From positions 1 to 10,654 of the forward strand of contig JBGMRJ010000094.1 of the NCBI GenBank assembly GCA_048061315.1: a stretch of DNA of 10,654 bases, written 5' to 3'. The translations under genes and the position numbers were made by a program. The DNA comes from CAYQUC01 sp048061315 (GTDB taxonomy: Bacteria > Pseudomonadota > Gammaproteobacteria > UBA6429 > Thiohalophilaceae). Every line of letters begins with the position of its first letter. Within the stretch, counting starts at the first letter, position 1. Shown one piece after another: positions 1-5,549 of the stretch. A model generated the notes under the pieces. It made no database searches and was not told where the DNA came from. It was given only the letters and a program-made list of their open reading frames with translations.

Positions 1-1
1 T

Positions 2-106
2 GAAGCAGTCGAGCGGCCATGGATGGCGAATAGCGAGTCTTTAGTGGCCTACACCAGTTTCATGTCCGGTGTTACCGCAATTAATTCAAACGTAGACACA
101 GCTTGA
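2..106 (+). CDS. 3' end of an unrecognised reading frame (partial at left edge)
   Basis: This frame is open from the window edge for 34 codons and stops at TGA 104-106; the other two plus-strand frames are closed by stops at 1-3, 31-33 and 42-44. The last residues read SGVTAINSNVDTA. About 49 of the first 100 bases are G or C, clearly richer than the AT-rich DNA that follows. The peptide does not resemble the C-terminus of release factor 2 (prfB), the usual neighbour upstream of lysS in gammaproteobacteria. I recognise no family. It may be the tail of a real gene, or an accidental open frame in a G+C-richer intergenic stretch; only the missing upstream sequence would decide. Confidence 0.3.
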   Translation, partial: EAVERPWMANSESLVAYTSFMSGVTAINSNVDTA

Positions 107-130
107 ATTTTAACGGGACAGAAGTGTTAT
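103..130 (+). promoter_or_regulatory. weak sigma-70-like promoter candidate for lysS
   Basis: TTGAAT (103-108) and TGTTAT (125-130) are separated by 16 bases, each matching 4 of 6 consensus positions. A TATAAA at 135-140 lies closer to the gene but has no good -35 partner. The assignment is by eye and weak. The gap between the upstream frame's stop and lysS (107-164) is AT-rich and could hold a promoter. Confidence 0.22.
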
Positions 131-164
131 TGAATATAAAATTTAATTAAGAGCGATAGAAAAT

Positions 165-1661
165 ATGAGTAATGAAATTGATGAAAATGCATTAATAGCA
201 CAACGCCGTAGCAAATTGCAGATTATGAGAGATGGCGGTAATGCATTTCCGAATGATTTTCGAAGAACCCATTTAGCCGATGATTTACATGCAGCTCATG
301 GCGATAAAGATAAAGAACAACTTGAAGCCTTAGGTCTTCATGTGTCTGTTGCCGGTCGCTTAATGGCAAAACGGGTTATGGGTAAAAATAGTTTTGCACC
401 CGTTCAGGATATGACCGGTCGAATTCAACTTTTTGTCAGTCGCGATAAATTACCGGAAGGTTTTTATAATACCCAATTCAAAAAATGGGATATCGGGGAT
501 ATTGTTGGCGCAGAAGGTCTACTCTCAAAAACCGACAAAGGTGAATTAACTGTTAAAGTTGATAATATTCGTTTATTAACAAAATCACTACGCCCCTTAC
601 CGGAAAAGTTTCATGGCTTATCAGATCAAGAGACACGTTATCGACAACGCTATATTGATTTAATTATGAATGAATCATCGCGCAATACGTTTCGTATTCG
701 AACGGAAATGATTGCCTTTATTCGAAATTATCTTATCAATAAACGTTTTATGGAAGTTGAAACACCAATGATGCAGGTTATTCCGGGTGGCGCGACAGCC
801 CGGCCTTTTGTGACTCATCATAATGCCATGGGTCTGGACATGTATTTACGAATAGCACCTGAGCTGTATTTAAAACGCCTGGTTGTGGGCGGTTTTGAAA
901 GAGTGTTTGAAATAAATCGTAACTTTAGAAATGAAGGCTTATCAACCCGGCATAACCCTGAATTTACCATGCTGGAATTTTATGAAGCGTTTGCCGACTA
1001 CAAAATGCTAATGGATTTAACAGAGGACATGCTGCGTGAAATGGCACAGGCTGTACTGGGTAAAACCAAAATAACCTATCAAGGTGATGAATTTGATTTT
1101 GGACAACCGTTTGCGCGAATGACGATTAAAGAATCAATTTTACACTTTAATCCGGATATCACTGCAACTGATCTTGAGTCGCTAGAGTCAGCACGAAAGA
1201 TAGCTGAAGGTTTTGGAATACCGTTAAAAGACAGTTATGGTCTGGGTAAAGTACAAATTGAAATATTCGAGAAAACAGTTGAACATCGACTAATGAACCC
1301 AACCTTTATTACCGCTTATCCAACTGAAGTATCGCCATTGGCAAGACGAAATGATGATGATCATTTTGTCACCGATAGATTTGAATTTTTTATCGGTGGT
1401 CGTGAAATTGGAAATGGTTTTTCAGAATTAAACGATTCAGAAGATCAAGCCGAACGTTTTCAACAACAGGTGAACGAAAAAGAAGCTGGAGACGATGAAG
1501 CCATGTTTTATGATGAAGATTATATCGTTGCCCTGGAACACGGTTTACCACCGACGGCTGGAGAAGGAATTGGCATTGATCGTTTAGTTATGTTGTTTAC
1601 GGACTCACCATCAATTCGGGATGTGTTGTTATTTCCACACATGAAACCTGAAGTATCGTAA
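165..1661 (+). CDS. lysS: lysyl-tRNA synthetase, class II
   Basis: This cytoplasmic enzyme charges tRNA-Lys with lysine using ATP. The 498-residue length fits bacterial class II LysRS (about 500). An N-terminal helical extension is followed by an OB-fold anticodon-binding domain at roughly residues 58-140. The class II catalytic core then shows motif 1 around 197-215 (EVETPMMQVIPGGATARPF), motif 2 at 244-258 (FERVFEINRNFRNEG, with the ATP-contacting Arg) and motif 3 at 466-478 (GEGIGIDRLVMLF). The C-terminus RDVLLFPHMKPE is typical of the family. The ATG at 165 is preceded by a modest AAGAG (149-153). The next gene starts 15 bases after the stop, so lysS probably heads a short operon. The usual upstream partner prfB is not visible. 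Identification is secure. Confidence 0.98.
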   Translation: MSNEIDENALIAQRRSKLQIMRDGGNAFPNDFRRTHLADDLHAAHGDKDKEQLEALGLHVSVAGRLMAKRVMGKNSFAPVQDMTGRIQLFVSRDKLPEGFYNTQFKKWDIGDIVGAEGLLSKTDKGELTVKVDNIRLLTKSLRPLPEKFHGLSDQETRYRQRYIDLIMNESSRNTFRIRTEMIAFIRNYLINKRFMEVETPMMQVIPGGATARPFVTHHNAMGLDMYLRIAPELYLKRLVVGGFERVFEINRNFRNEGLSTRHNPEFTMLEFYEAFADYKMLMDLTEDMLREMAQAVLGKTKITYQGDEFDFGQPFARMTIKESILHFNPDITATDLESLESARKIAEGFGIPLKDSYGLGKVQIEIFEKTVEHRLMNPTFITAYPTEVSPLARRNDDDHFVTDRFEFFIGGREIGNGFSELNDSEDQAERFQQQVNEKEAGDDEAMFYDEDYIVALEHGLPPTAGEGIGIDRLVMLFTDSPSIRDVLLFPHMKPEVS

Positions 1662-1676
1662 ATAAAAGGAGAGCTT

Positions 1677-2210
1677 ATGCGCTTTTTAAAATTATCAGCA
1701 ATTATAGTAACCATTATTATTTTAATTGCAGGAACAATCGGTATTTTTTTACCTAAGGAATTTTCGGTTACACGTTCAATTACGATTGAAGCGCCAACAG
1801 AATCAATTCATTATTATGTTGGCAATCTGGATCATTGGGAACAATGGACACCCTGGAAACTGGATGATCCCTCTATTATAATATTTAAAGGCGTTAAGTC
1901 GCAGGGAATTGGTGCCAGTCAATCCTGGAAGGGTAATAGTGGTGAAGGTAAATTGGAAATAACAGAATCATCTCCTGAGAAGGGCATTGTGTATGATCTC
2001 TATTTTGATGGTGGTGAACAAAAGTCGATATCATCAATGCTGTATTCAAAAGAAGGGAATAACACGCTTGTTACCTGGAGTATGTCCGGGGCAATGGATA
2101 TACCCGTTTTAGGAGGTTATTTTTCATTGATGATGGATGGTATGATTGGAAACATGTTTACTCGAGGTTTATCACGATTAAAATCTGTATCTGAAAAAAA
2201 AAATCCGTAA
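1677..2210 (+). CDS. membrane-anchored SRPBCC (polyketide cyclase/START-like) family protein
   Basis: The 177-residue protein has one N-terminal hydrophobic segment (residues about 5-25) ending in FLPKEFSVTRSITIEAP. This is the usual opening of a large group of bacterial SRPBCC-fold proteins that carry an anchor before the domain. The fold continues with the helix segment ESIHYYVGNLDHWEQWTPW (42-60) and strands to about residue 140. A helix at 147-172 closes the domain, as is common in the START/Bet v 1 fold. Such domains bind hydrophobic ligands in a deep pocket; the ligand here cannot be told. The start is supported by a strong ribosome site, AAGGAGAG, at 1666-1673. It lies 15 bases after lysS and is probably cotranscribed. 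The gene ends in a run of ten A (2194-2203), discussed as a possible slippage site into the next gene. The molecular function is unknown. Confidence 0.8.
   Translation: MRFLKLSAIIVTIIILIAGTIGIFLPKEFSVTRSITIEAPTESIHYYVGNLDHWEQWTPWKLDDPSIIIFKGVKSQGIGASQSWKGNSGEGKLEITESSPEKGIVYDLYFDGGEQKSISSMLYSKEGNNTLVTWSMSGAMDIPVLGGYFSLMMDGMIGNMFTRGLSRLKSVSEKKNP
2194..2203 (+). other. A10 homopolymer run, possible slippage site
   Basis: Ten consecutive A lie just before the stop codon of the SRPBCC gene (TAA 2208-2210). The frame of the following gene is closed by TGA at 2192-2194 and is open from there on. One extra A in the transcript, or a -1 ribosomal slip, would therefore carry the SRPBCC frame past its stop and straight into the downstream gene, giving a single fused protein. 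Runs of nine or more A are known substrates for transcriptional slippage in bacteria. Whether it happens here is unproven. Confidence 0.35.
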
Positions 2211-2239
2211 CGCGCTATGAATTATTTAGAAGTTATAGA

Positions 2240-2614
2240 TTGCCACCGAAAGGGAAAAAATTAATTTTATCTGAAATTAGAGCCATCTGTCGGCATTTTG
2301 GTTTGGATAATTTGTGGTTAAAAATAAAGAACGATCCTCCAATAAAGAGTTTTGTTAGTGATGGGTGTTCAATGTGGTTGAATCGCTGGAATGGCACCAG
2401 TATTTATCCAGCCTGTTTTTTACATGATCTGAAATATTGGTCTGGTTATGCTAATGAAGATGTTGAACGATTAATTGCCGACGCAGAACTTTTGATTGAT
2501 GTTGCAACCTTACTCAATTCTACAACAATGGCAGAAACAATGTATAGTGGTGTACGAGTTGGTGGCAGCGATATGTTTAAAACTTCATTTCGTTGGGCTT
2601 ATGGTCGTAACTAA
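2240..2614 (+). CDS. small protein with phospholipase A2-like Cys/His-Asp motif, function unknown
   Basis: The frame gives 124 residues from a TTG codon at 2240. The core reads SDGCSMW (40-46), then ACFLHDLKYWSGY (58-70), with MYSGVRVGG (101-109) and FRWAYGR (117-123) near the end. A Cys followed by His-Asp and an aromatic resembles the catalytic helix of secreted and prokaryotic phospholipase A2 (C-x-x-H-D-x-x-Y/W). The DGCS segment also recalls small, mostly unnamed proteobacterial proteins of this kind, but this match is from memory. No signal peptide is visible. There is no ATG in frame before the conserved core. TTG 2240 has only a weak AGAAG (2228-2232) before it, so the N-terminus is uncertain and may be reached by frameshifting from upstream. 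It lies 29 bases after the SRPBCC gene and ends tail to tail with the HDOD gene. Activity is not established. Confidence 0.7.
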   Translation: MPPKGKKLILSEIRAICRHFGLDNLWLKIKNDPPIKSFVSDGCSMWLNRWNGTSIYPACFLHDLKYWSGYANEDVERLIADAELLIDVATLLNSTTMAETMYSGVRVGGSDMFKTSFRWAYGRN

Positions 2615-2631
2615 TCTTCCAAAGGAAGATT
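2613..2631. terminator. perfect hairpin between convergent genes, probable bidirectional 3'-end structure
   Basis: AATCTTCC (2613-2620) and GGAAGATT (2624-2631) form an 8-base-pair perfect stem around an AAA loop. The stem overlaps the stop codons of both convergent genes (TAA 2612-2614 plus, TAA 2630-2632 minus). No long T tract follows on either strand, so it is a poor classical intrinsic terminator. It may instead slow polymerase or protect the 3' ends of both messages. Confidence 0.45.
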
Positions 2632-3475
2632 AACCCCCTAATGCGGCTTTCACTGCATCCATTTTTTCTTCGGCATCTTCCATATCAATAATATTCATTT
2701 CGGGCTCTAATCCTAATTTAGCAAAAGCCGGGATTTTGTTCCAGTCTTGCGAGGTATGAGGGTGCTTAGTTCCAAAATGACTTTGTAAATTAGCAACCAT
2801 AACAACATCGATATAATCAGCAGGACCTTCGTGCTCGCGACTTAAATTTTCATGTTCTGCAGCAACTGCAATAATATCATCTGAGAAATTCCATTTTTTT
2901 AAAATTGCGGCACCAATGGTGGTATGAGCTTTTTGTATTATAGAATCAAGTAATGCTTCATCATCCAATAACTCAGGATAATCTTCAGCACGACTTAAAA
3001 TAGGGAGTGCGCCAATATCGTGAACCAAACCTGCTAGCATTGCTTGATCAGCCGGCAGCTTGGTCATTTCGGCACATAGCGCATGACTAATTGCCGCTAC
3101 TTGAGTGCTGTGTTCCCAAATTGCTCTTAATCGTGAATCCGTTGTATCTGAGGTAGCCTGAAACATTTGTTCCATTACCATGCTGGTGACCAGATTTTTA
3201 ATCATGGTAAAACCCATTCGTGAAATTGCACCGAGTAAGGTATCAATGGGTTGAGAAGCTCGCAACAATGGACTATTGGCAACCTGTATTAATCTTGCAG
3301 ATAGCGCAGCATCGGATGAAATAACTTCGCTAACATTGTTCATTGAGACATCGTCATCTTCAAGCGTTTCACGCACTTTTAGTGCAACTTCAGGTAATGT
3401 TGGTAAAACTAATTTGTCATTTTCAAGGTCGTCTAATAACGATTTTAGGAATTCTTGTTCTGATATTTCACTCAT
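2630..3475 (-). CDS. HDOD domain protein (signalling-type degenerate HD domain)
   Basis: This is a 281-residue cytoplasmic protein that is essentially one HDOD domain. It starts with the hallmark LVLPTLPEVALKV (22-34), followed by SSDAALSARLIQVANSP (53-69) and the helical core. Unlike many HDOD proteins, it keeps several histidine/aspartate residues of true HD hydrolases: H122 (WEHS), H152-D153 (LVHDIG), H184, H208 (AAEHEN) and D223 (YIDVVMVAN). The GYP signature of c-di-GMP phosphodiesterases is absent. HDOD proteins are regulatory or scaffold proteins in motility, biofilm and stress signalling, and catalysis is generally not shown. There is no receiver, EAL or GGDEF partner domain. The ATG is preceded on the minus strand by AAGG (complement of 3485-3488). 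It stands alone with its own promoter candidate. The target process cannot be read from the neighbours. Confidence 0.92.
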   Translation of the reverse strand: MSEISEQEFLKSLLDDLENDKLVLPTLPEVALKVRETLEDDDVSMNNVSEVISSDAALSARLIQVANSPLLRASQPIDTLLGAISRMGFTMIKNLVTSMVMEQMFQATSDTTDSRLRAIWEHSTQVAAISHALCAEMTKLPADQAMLAGLVHDIGALPILSRAEDYPELLDDEALLDSIIQKAHTTIGAAILKKWNFSDDIIAVAAEHENLSREHEGPADYIDVVMVANLQSHFGTKHPHTSQDWNKIPAFAKLGLEPEMNIIDMEDAEEKMDAVKAALGG

Positions 3476-3526
3476 TATGTTTTACCTTGCATGTCAAATT
3501 TGAACTCGAAACGTGTTCTCCGTAAT

Positions 3527-3554
3527 ATTATCGGCAAGTCATCAAAGAAGTTAA
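3527..3554 (-). promoter_or_regulatory. sigma-70-like promoter candidate for the HDOD gene
   Basis: Reading the minus strand, TTAACT (complement of 3549-3554, 4 of 6) and GATAAT (complement of 3527-3532, 5 of 6) are 16 bases apart, about 50 bases before the HDOD start. The 167-base gap behind ygfZ shows no strong terminator hairpin, so the HDOD gene may also receive read-through from ygfZ. Confidence 0.35.
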
Positions 3555-3642
3555 ACTCGGGTATAAAAAATCAGGCAAGAAACAAAACTGAATTTAGAAA
3601 CTTTATAATCTATTCCAGAAATTGAATGTGGTAATCCAGAAT

Positions 3643-4725
3643 CTAATTTTTTTGTTCAAAAGAATAGGGTAATTCCATTATTGAAAACATAATCTCAGGA
3701 TTGGATTTAACGGTAATCTTTCCTTCAGTAATGCTGTTGATTTGTAAAACTGCAAGTGCATCAATACCACCTTTCGTGTTTAATTGGCTATTAACAATTT
3801 TGCCTTTGCTTTGATCATCTGTGGCATTTTCAGAGCTTAAATCAGTCCCCGGTTCAAGTGTTTGATTGTAATCACTGGTTAACAGGTACATGCGTTTTTT
3901 TAATTTGCCGAGATATTGAGTTCGGGCAACAATCTCTTGCCCGGGATAACACCCTTTGGTAAAACTGACTGCATTGATGAGATGCAGGTTTAACATTTGC
4001 GGAACAAACGCATCAACAGTTTCTGTGGTGATAGTGGGAATACCCGATTGAATATCGAGCAATGACCAGTTACCACTACCAATAGGAAGAAAAGATTCAC
4101 TATTTTCTTGCCAAAATGAAATAAGAGTAGCTTGATTGGAAAATAGCAAAAAACGCGGTAGAGCTTGTTGTTTAGAATCGGAAATTCGAATAATTGTCGT
4201 TATATTCTGTGTATCAGTTTCAATGCTAGTACAGCCAAAATTGGATTCAGGTAATTCTTTAAATTTGTTTGTTAATATAGTTTCAGCAGCGATACCGGAT
4301 AGTCCGAGACACAGAAAAGAGTCGGAAACATCCGTTAATTCAACATCTGCTCGCATTTTAAACATAGTTAAACGTTTAAATATTGAGCTTAATAAAGGTT
4401 TGGGAAGCTGTACATAATAATTATTGTTAACAAGAAAGAGATTAAAGAACGCAAGAACACGACCTTTAGGACTACAGTAACTGTTTAGCTGTGCTTGTGA
4501 TTCTGTTATTAACGTAACATCATTACTGAATTGTGACTGTAAAAATGACTGTGCTTCAGAACCGGATATTCTTATTAGTCCATAATGCGAGAGGTCAGCG
4601 ATGATGGCGTGGTGGCTTGAAGTGCTATTTTTTAACTCACTCTCTGGATTGCCATAATTAATGACTTTATCGTCGATTATTTTTGCACCGCATGATTCGA
4701 GATGGGTTTTCCAGTTTAACTCCAT
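3643..4725 (-). CDS. ygfZ: YgfZ, folate-dependent Fe-S cluster/tRNA-modification factor (GcvT-like)
   Basis: The 360-residue protein belongs to the YgfZ/GcvT-like folate-binding family. YgfZ proteins support the assembly or repair of certain Fe-S enzymes, including succinate dehydrogenase and MiaB-type tRNA-modifying enzymes, and are related to the mitochondrial IBA57 proteins. The diagnostic motif KGCYPGQE is at 257-264 with its conserved Cys259, followed by IVARTQYLGKLKKRMYLL as usual. The N-terminal part carries the ADLSHYGLIRISGSEAQSFLQSQFSNDV-type segment (43-70) of the aminomethyltransferase fold. It is slightly longer than E. coli YgfZ (326), mainly at the N-terminus and in loops. It is divergent from sdhC across about 100 bases, which fits its role in maturing the Fe-S clusters of SdhB. 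An extended -10 promoter precedes it. Confidence 0.93.
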   Translation of the reverse strand: MELNWKTHLESCGAKIIDDKVINYGNPESELKNSTSSHHAIIADLSHYGLIRISGSEAQSFLQSQFSNDVTLITESQAQLNSYCSPKGRVLAFFNLFLVNNNYYVQLPKPLLSSIFKRLTMFKMRADVELTDVSDSFLCLGLSGIAAETILTNKFKELPESNFGCTSIETDTQNITTIIRISDSKQQALPRFLLFSNQATLISFWQENSESFLPIGSGNWSLLDIQSGIPTITTETVDAFVPQMLNLHLINAVSFTKGCYPGQEIVARTQYLGKLKKRMYLLTSDYNQTLEPGTDLSSENATDDQSKGKIVNSQLNTKGGIDALAVLQINSITEGKITVKSNPEIMFSIMELPYSFEQKN

Positions 4726-4763
4726 TATAATTCCTTACTTATCACAATTTAATTTTGAATTAT

Positions 4764-4791
4764 TTTACACTTTAATAGTCTATTATATCAT
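4764..4791 (+). promoter_or_regulatory. sigma-70-like promoter candidate for the sdh operon
   Basis: TTTACA (4764-4769, 5 of 6) and TATCAT (4786-4791, 5 of 6) are 16 bases apart, which puts a start near 4797-4799 and gives a leader of about 30 bases before sdhC. Its -10 overlaps the -10 of the ygfZ promoter on the other strand. I see no confident operator for a known regulator. Confidence 0.4.
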
Positions 4792-4812
4792 TGGAAGAAT
4801 ATCAGATGTCGA
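4782..4812 (-). promoter_or_regulatory. extended -10 promoter for ygfZ
   Basis: The minus strand reads TGATATAAT (complement of 4782-4790), a perfect TATAAT with the TG of an extended -10. TCGACA (complement of 4807-4812, 5 of 6) lies 19 bases upstream, which is long, but an extended -10 tolerates a poor -35. The predicted start is near 4775, leaving about 50 bases before the ygfZ ATG. Confidence 0.5.
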
Positions 4813-4862
4813 CTAAACTAATTGATAATGCTAGAAAAACAACAAAAACCAATATTTCTTAA
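4806..4862 (+). CDS. short upstream ORF overlapping the sdhC start (possible leader or frameshifted N-terminus)
   Basis: An ATG at 4806 opens an 18-codon frame (MSTKLIDNARKTTKTNIS) ending at TAA 4860-4862. It has a better-placed ribosome site (GGAAGA, 4793-4798) than sdhC itself and overlaps the sdhC start in another frame. If the predicted operon promoter starts near 4798, most of that site would be missing from the message. It could be a leader that couples translation to sdhC, a remnant of the sdhC N-terminus shifted by an indel, or chance. Confidence 0.25.
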   Translation: MSTKLIDNARKTTKTNIS

Positions 4863-5211
4863 TTTATTTCAAATTGCCATGCCGGTAACTGCGATTGCAT
4901 CAATTCTGCATCGTTTATCAGGGTTATTGCTGGCATTATTTTTACCGGTATTTATTTATGGATTTTATTTATCCACTCAAGGTAAAGCCCAGTTTGATCA
5001 GCTTATGGTTTACTTTGAAAACCCCGGTTTTAAAATTTTACTCATTATTTTAATCTGGACAATCTCACATCATATTCTCGCAGGCATTCGATATTTACTT
5101 ATCGATATTGAGCTAGGTGTATCGTTACCTGCAGCCAGGTTAAGTGCCTGGATAGCGAATATTGCTGCAGTTATCGTGACGGTGCTTATTGCTTTGAGGT
5201 TGTTGTCATGA
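4828..5211 (+). CDS. sdhC: succinate dehydrogenase cytochrome b556 subunit (SdhC)
   Basis: One of two membrane anchors of complex II, this subunit binds heme b and helps form the ubiquinone site in the inner membrane. From ATG 4828 it has 127 residues with three hydrophobic segments (about 32-50, 68-86, 105-125). The family signature PVTAIASILHRLSG lies at 19-32; S25 and R29 match the quinone-site Ser27 and Arg31 of E. coli. HILAGIRYLLID (82-93) carries H82, matching the heme ligand H84. A TTG at 4822 is an alternative start two codons upstream. Neither start has a clear Shine-Dalgarno, which is unusual for the first gene of a strongly needed operon. Its TGA overlaps the ATG of sdhD by four bases. 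Confidence 0.95.
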   Translation: MLEKQQKPIFLNLFQIAMPVTAIASILHRLSGLLLALFLPVFIYGFYLSTQGKAQFDQLMVYFENPGFKILLIILIWTISHHILAGIRYLLIDIELGVSLPAARLSAWIANIAAVIVTVLIALRLLS

Positions 5212-5549
5212 GTCAGTATGCTCACGGTTTTCGAGCCTGGATTGTTCAACGACTCTCGGCGATATATTTATTACTATTTTTTGTAATCAGTTTAGTCTGG
5301 TTTATTCAATCTCCTACGATTACGTTTGATGTTTGGCTCGCAACACTGAAATCACCAATAAGCATTATTCTGATTGCTTTATTTTTTCTTGCAGTATTCA
5401 TTCATGCCTGGGTAGGTGTCAGAGATATTGTGATAGATTATGTCCATCCTTTTGTGCTTCGTCTGGTGTTGTTATCTTTTATTTTATTATTTATATTCGG
5501 CTTGGGAGTTTCGGTAGTGCTTATTTTAGCTTCGGTGTATATACGATGA
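5208..5549 (+). CDS. sdhD: succinate dehydrogenase membrane anchor subunit (SdhD)
   Basis: The second complex II anchor has 113 residues, close to E. coli SdhD (115), with three membrane segments (about 17-33, 51-71, 83-110). The opening AHGFRAWIVQRLSAIYLL is typical of the family. IHAWVGVRDIVIDYVHP (65-81) holds the conserved His66 and the Asp77-Tyr78 pair, which corresponds to the quinone-binding Asp82-Tyr83 of E. coli. It is joined to both neighbours by ATGA overlaps (5208-5211 with sdhC, 5546-5549 with sdhA), implying translational coupling and fixed stoichiometry. Identification is secure. Confidence 0.95.
   Translation: MSQYAHGFRAWIVQRLSAIYLLLFFVISLVWFIQSPTITFDVWLATLKSPISIILIALFFLAVFIHAWVGVRDIVIDYVHPFVLRLVLLSFILLFIFGLGVSVVLILASVYIR

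Noticed and set aside
1520..1714. A minus-strand 64-residue open frame across the lysS end.
   Set aside because: It is antisense to the conserved motif 3 of LysRS and has no supporting ribosome site or similarity.
3276..3525. Two overlapping plus-strand open frames antisense to the start of the HDOD gene.
   Set aside because: Both are low-complexity, Ser- or Leu-rich translations of the complementary strand, with no ribosome site or family resemblance.
5333..5545. The sdhA frame is open for 71 codons upstream of ATG 5546 and could give a 657-residue protein.
   Set aside because: That stretch lies wholly over sdhD, which is well conserved. The 586-residue form matches the family length, and the ATGA overlap is typical, so the extension is a shadow.
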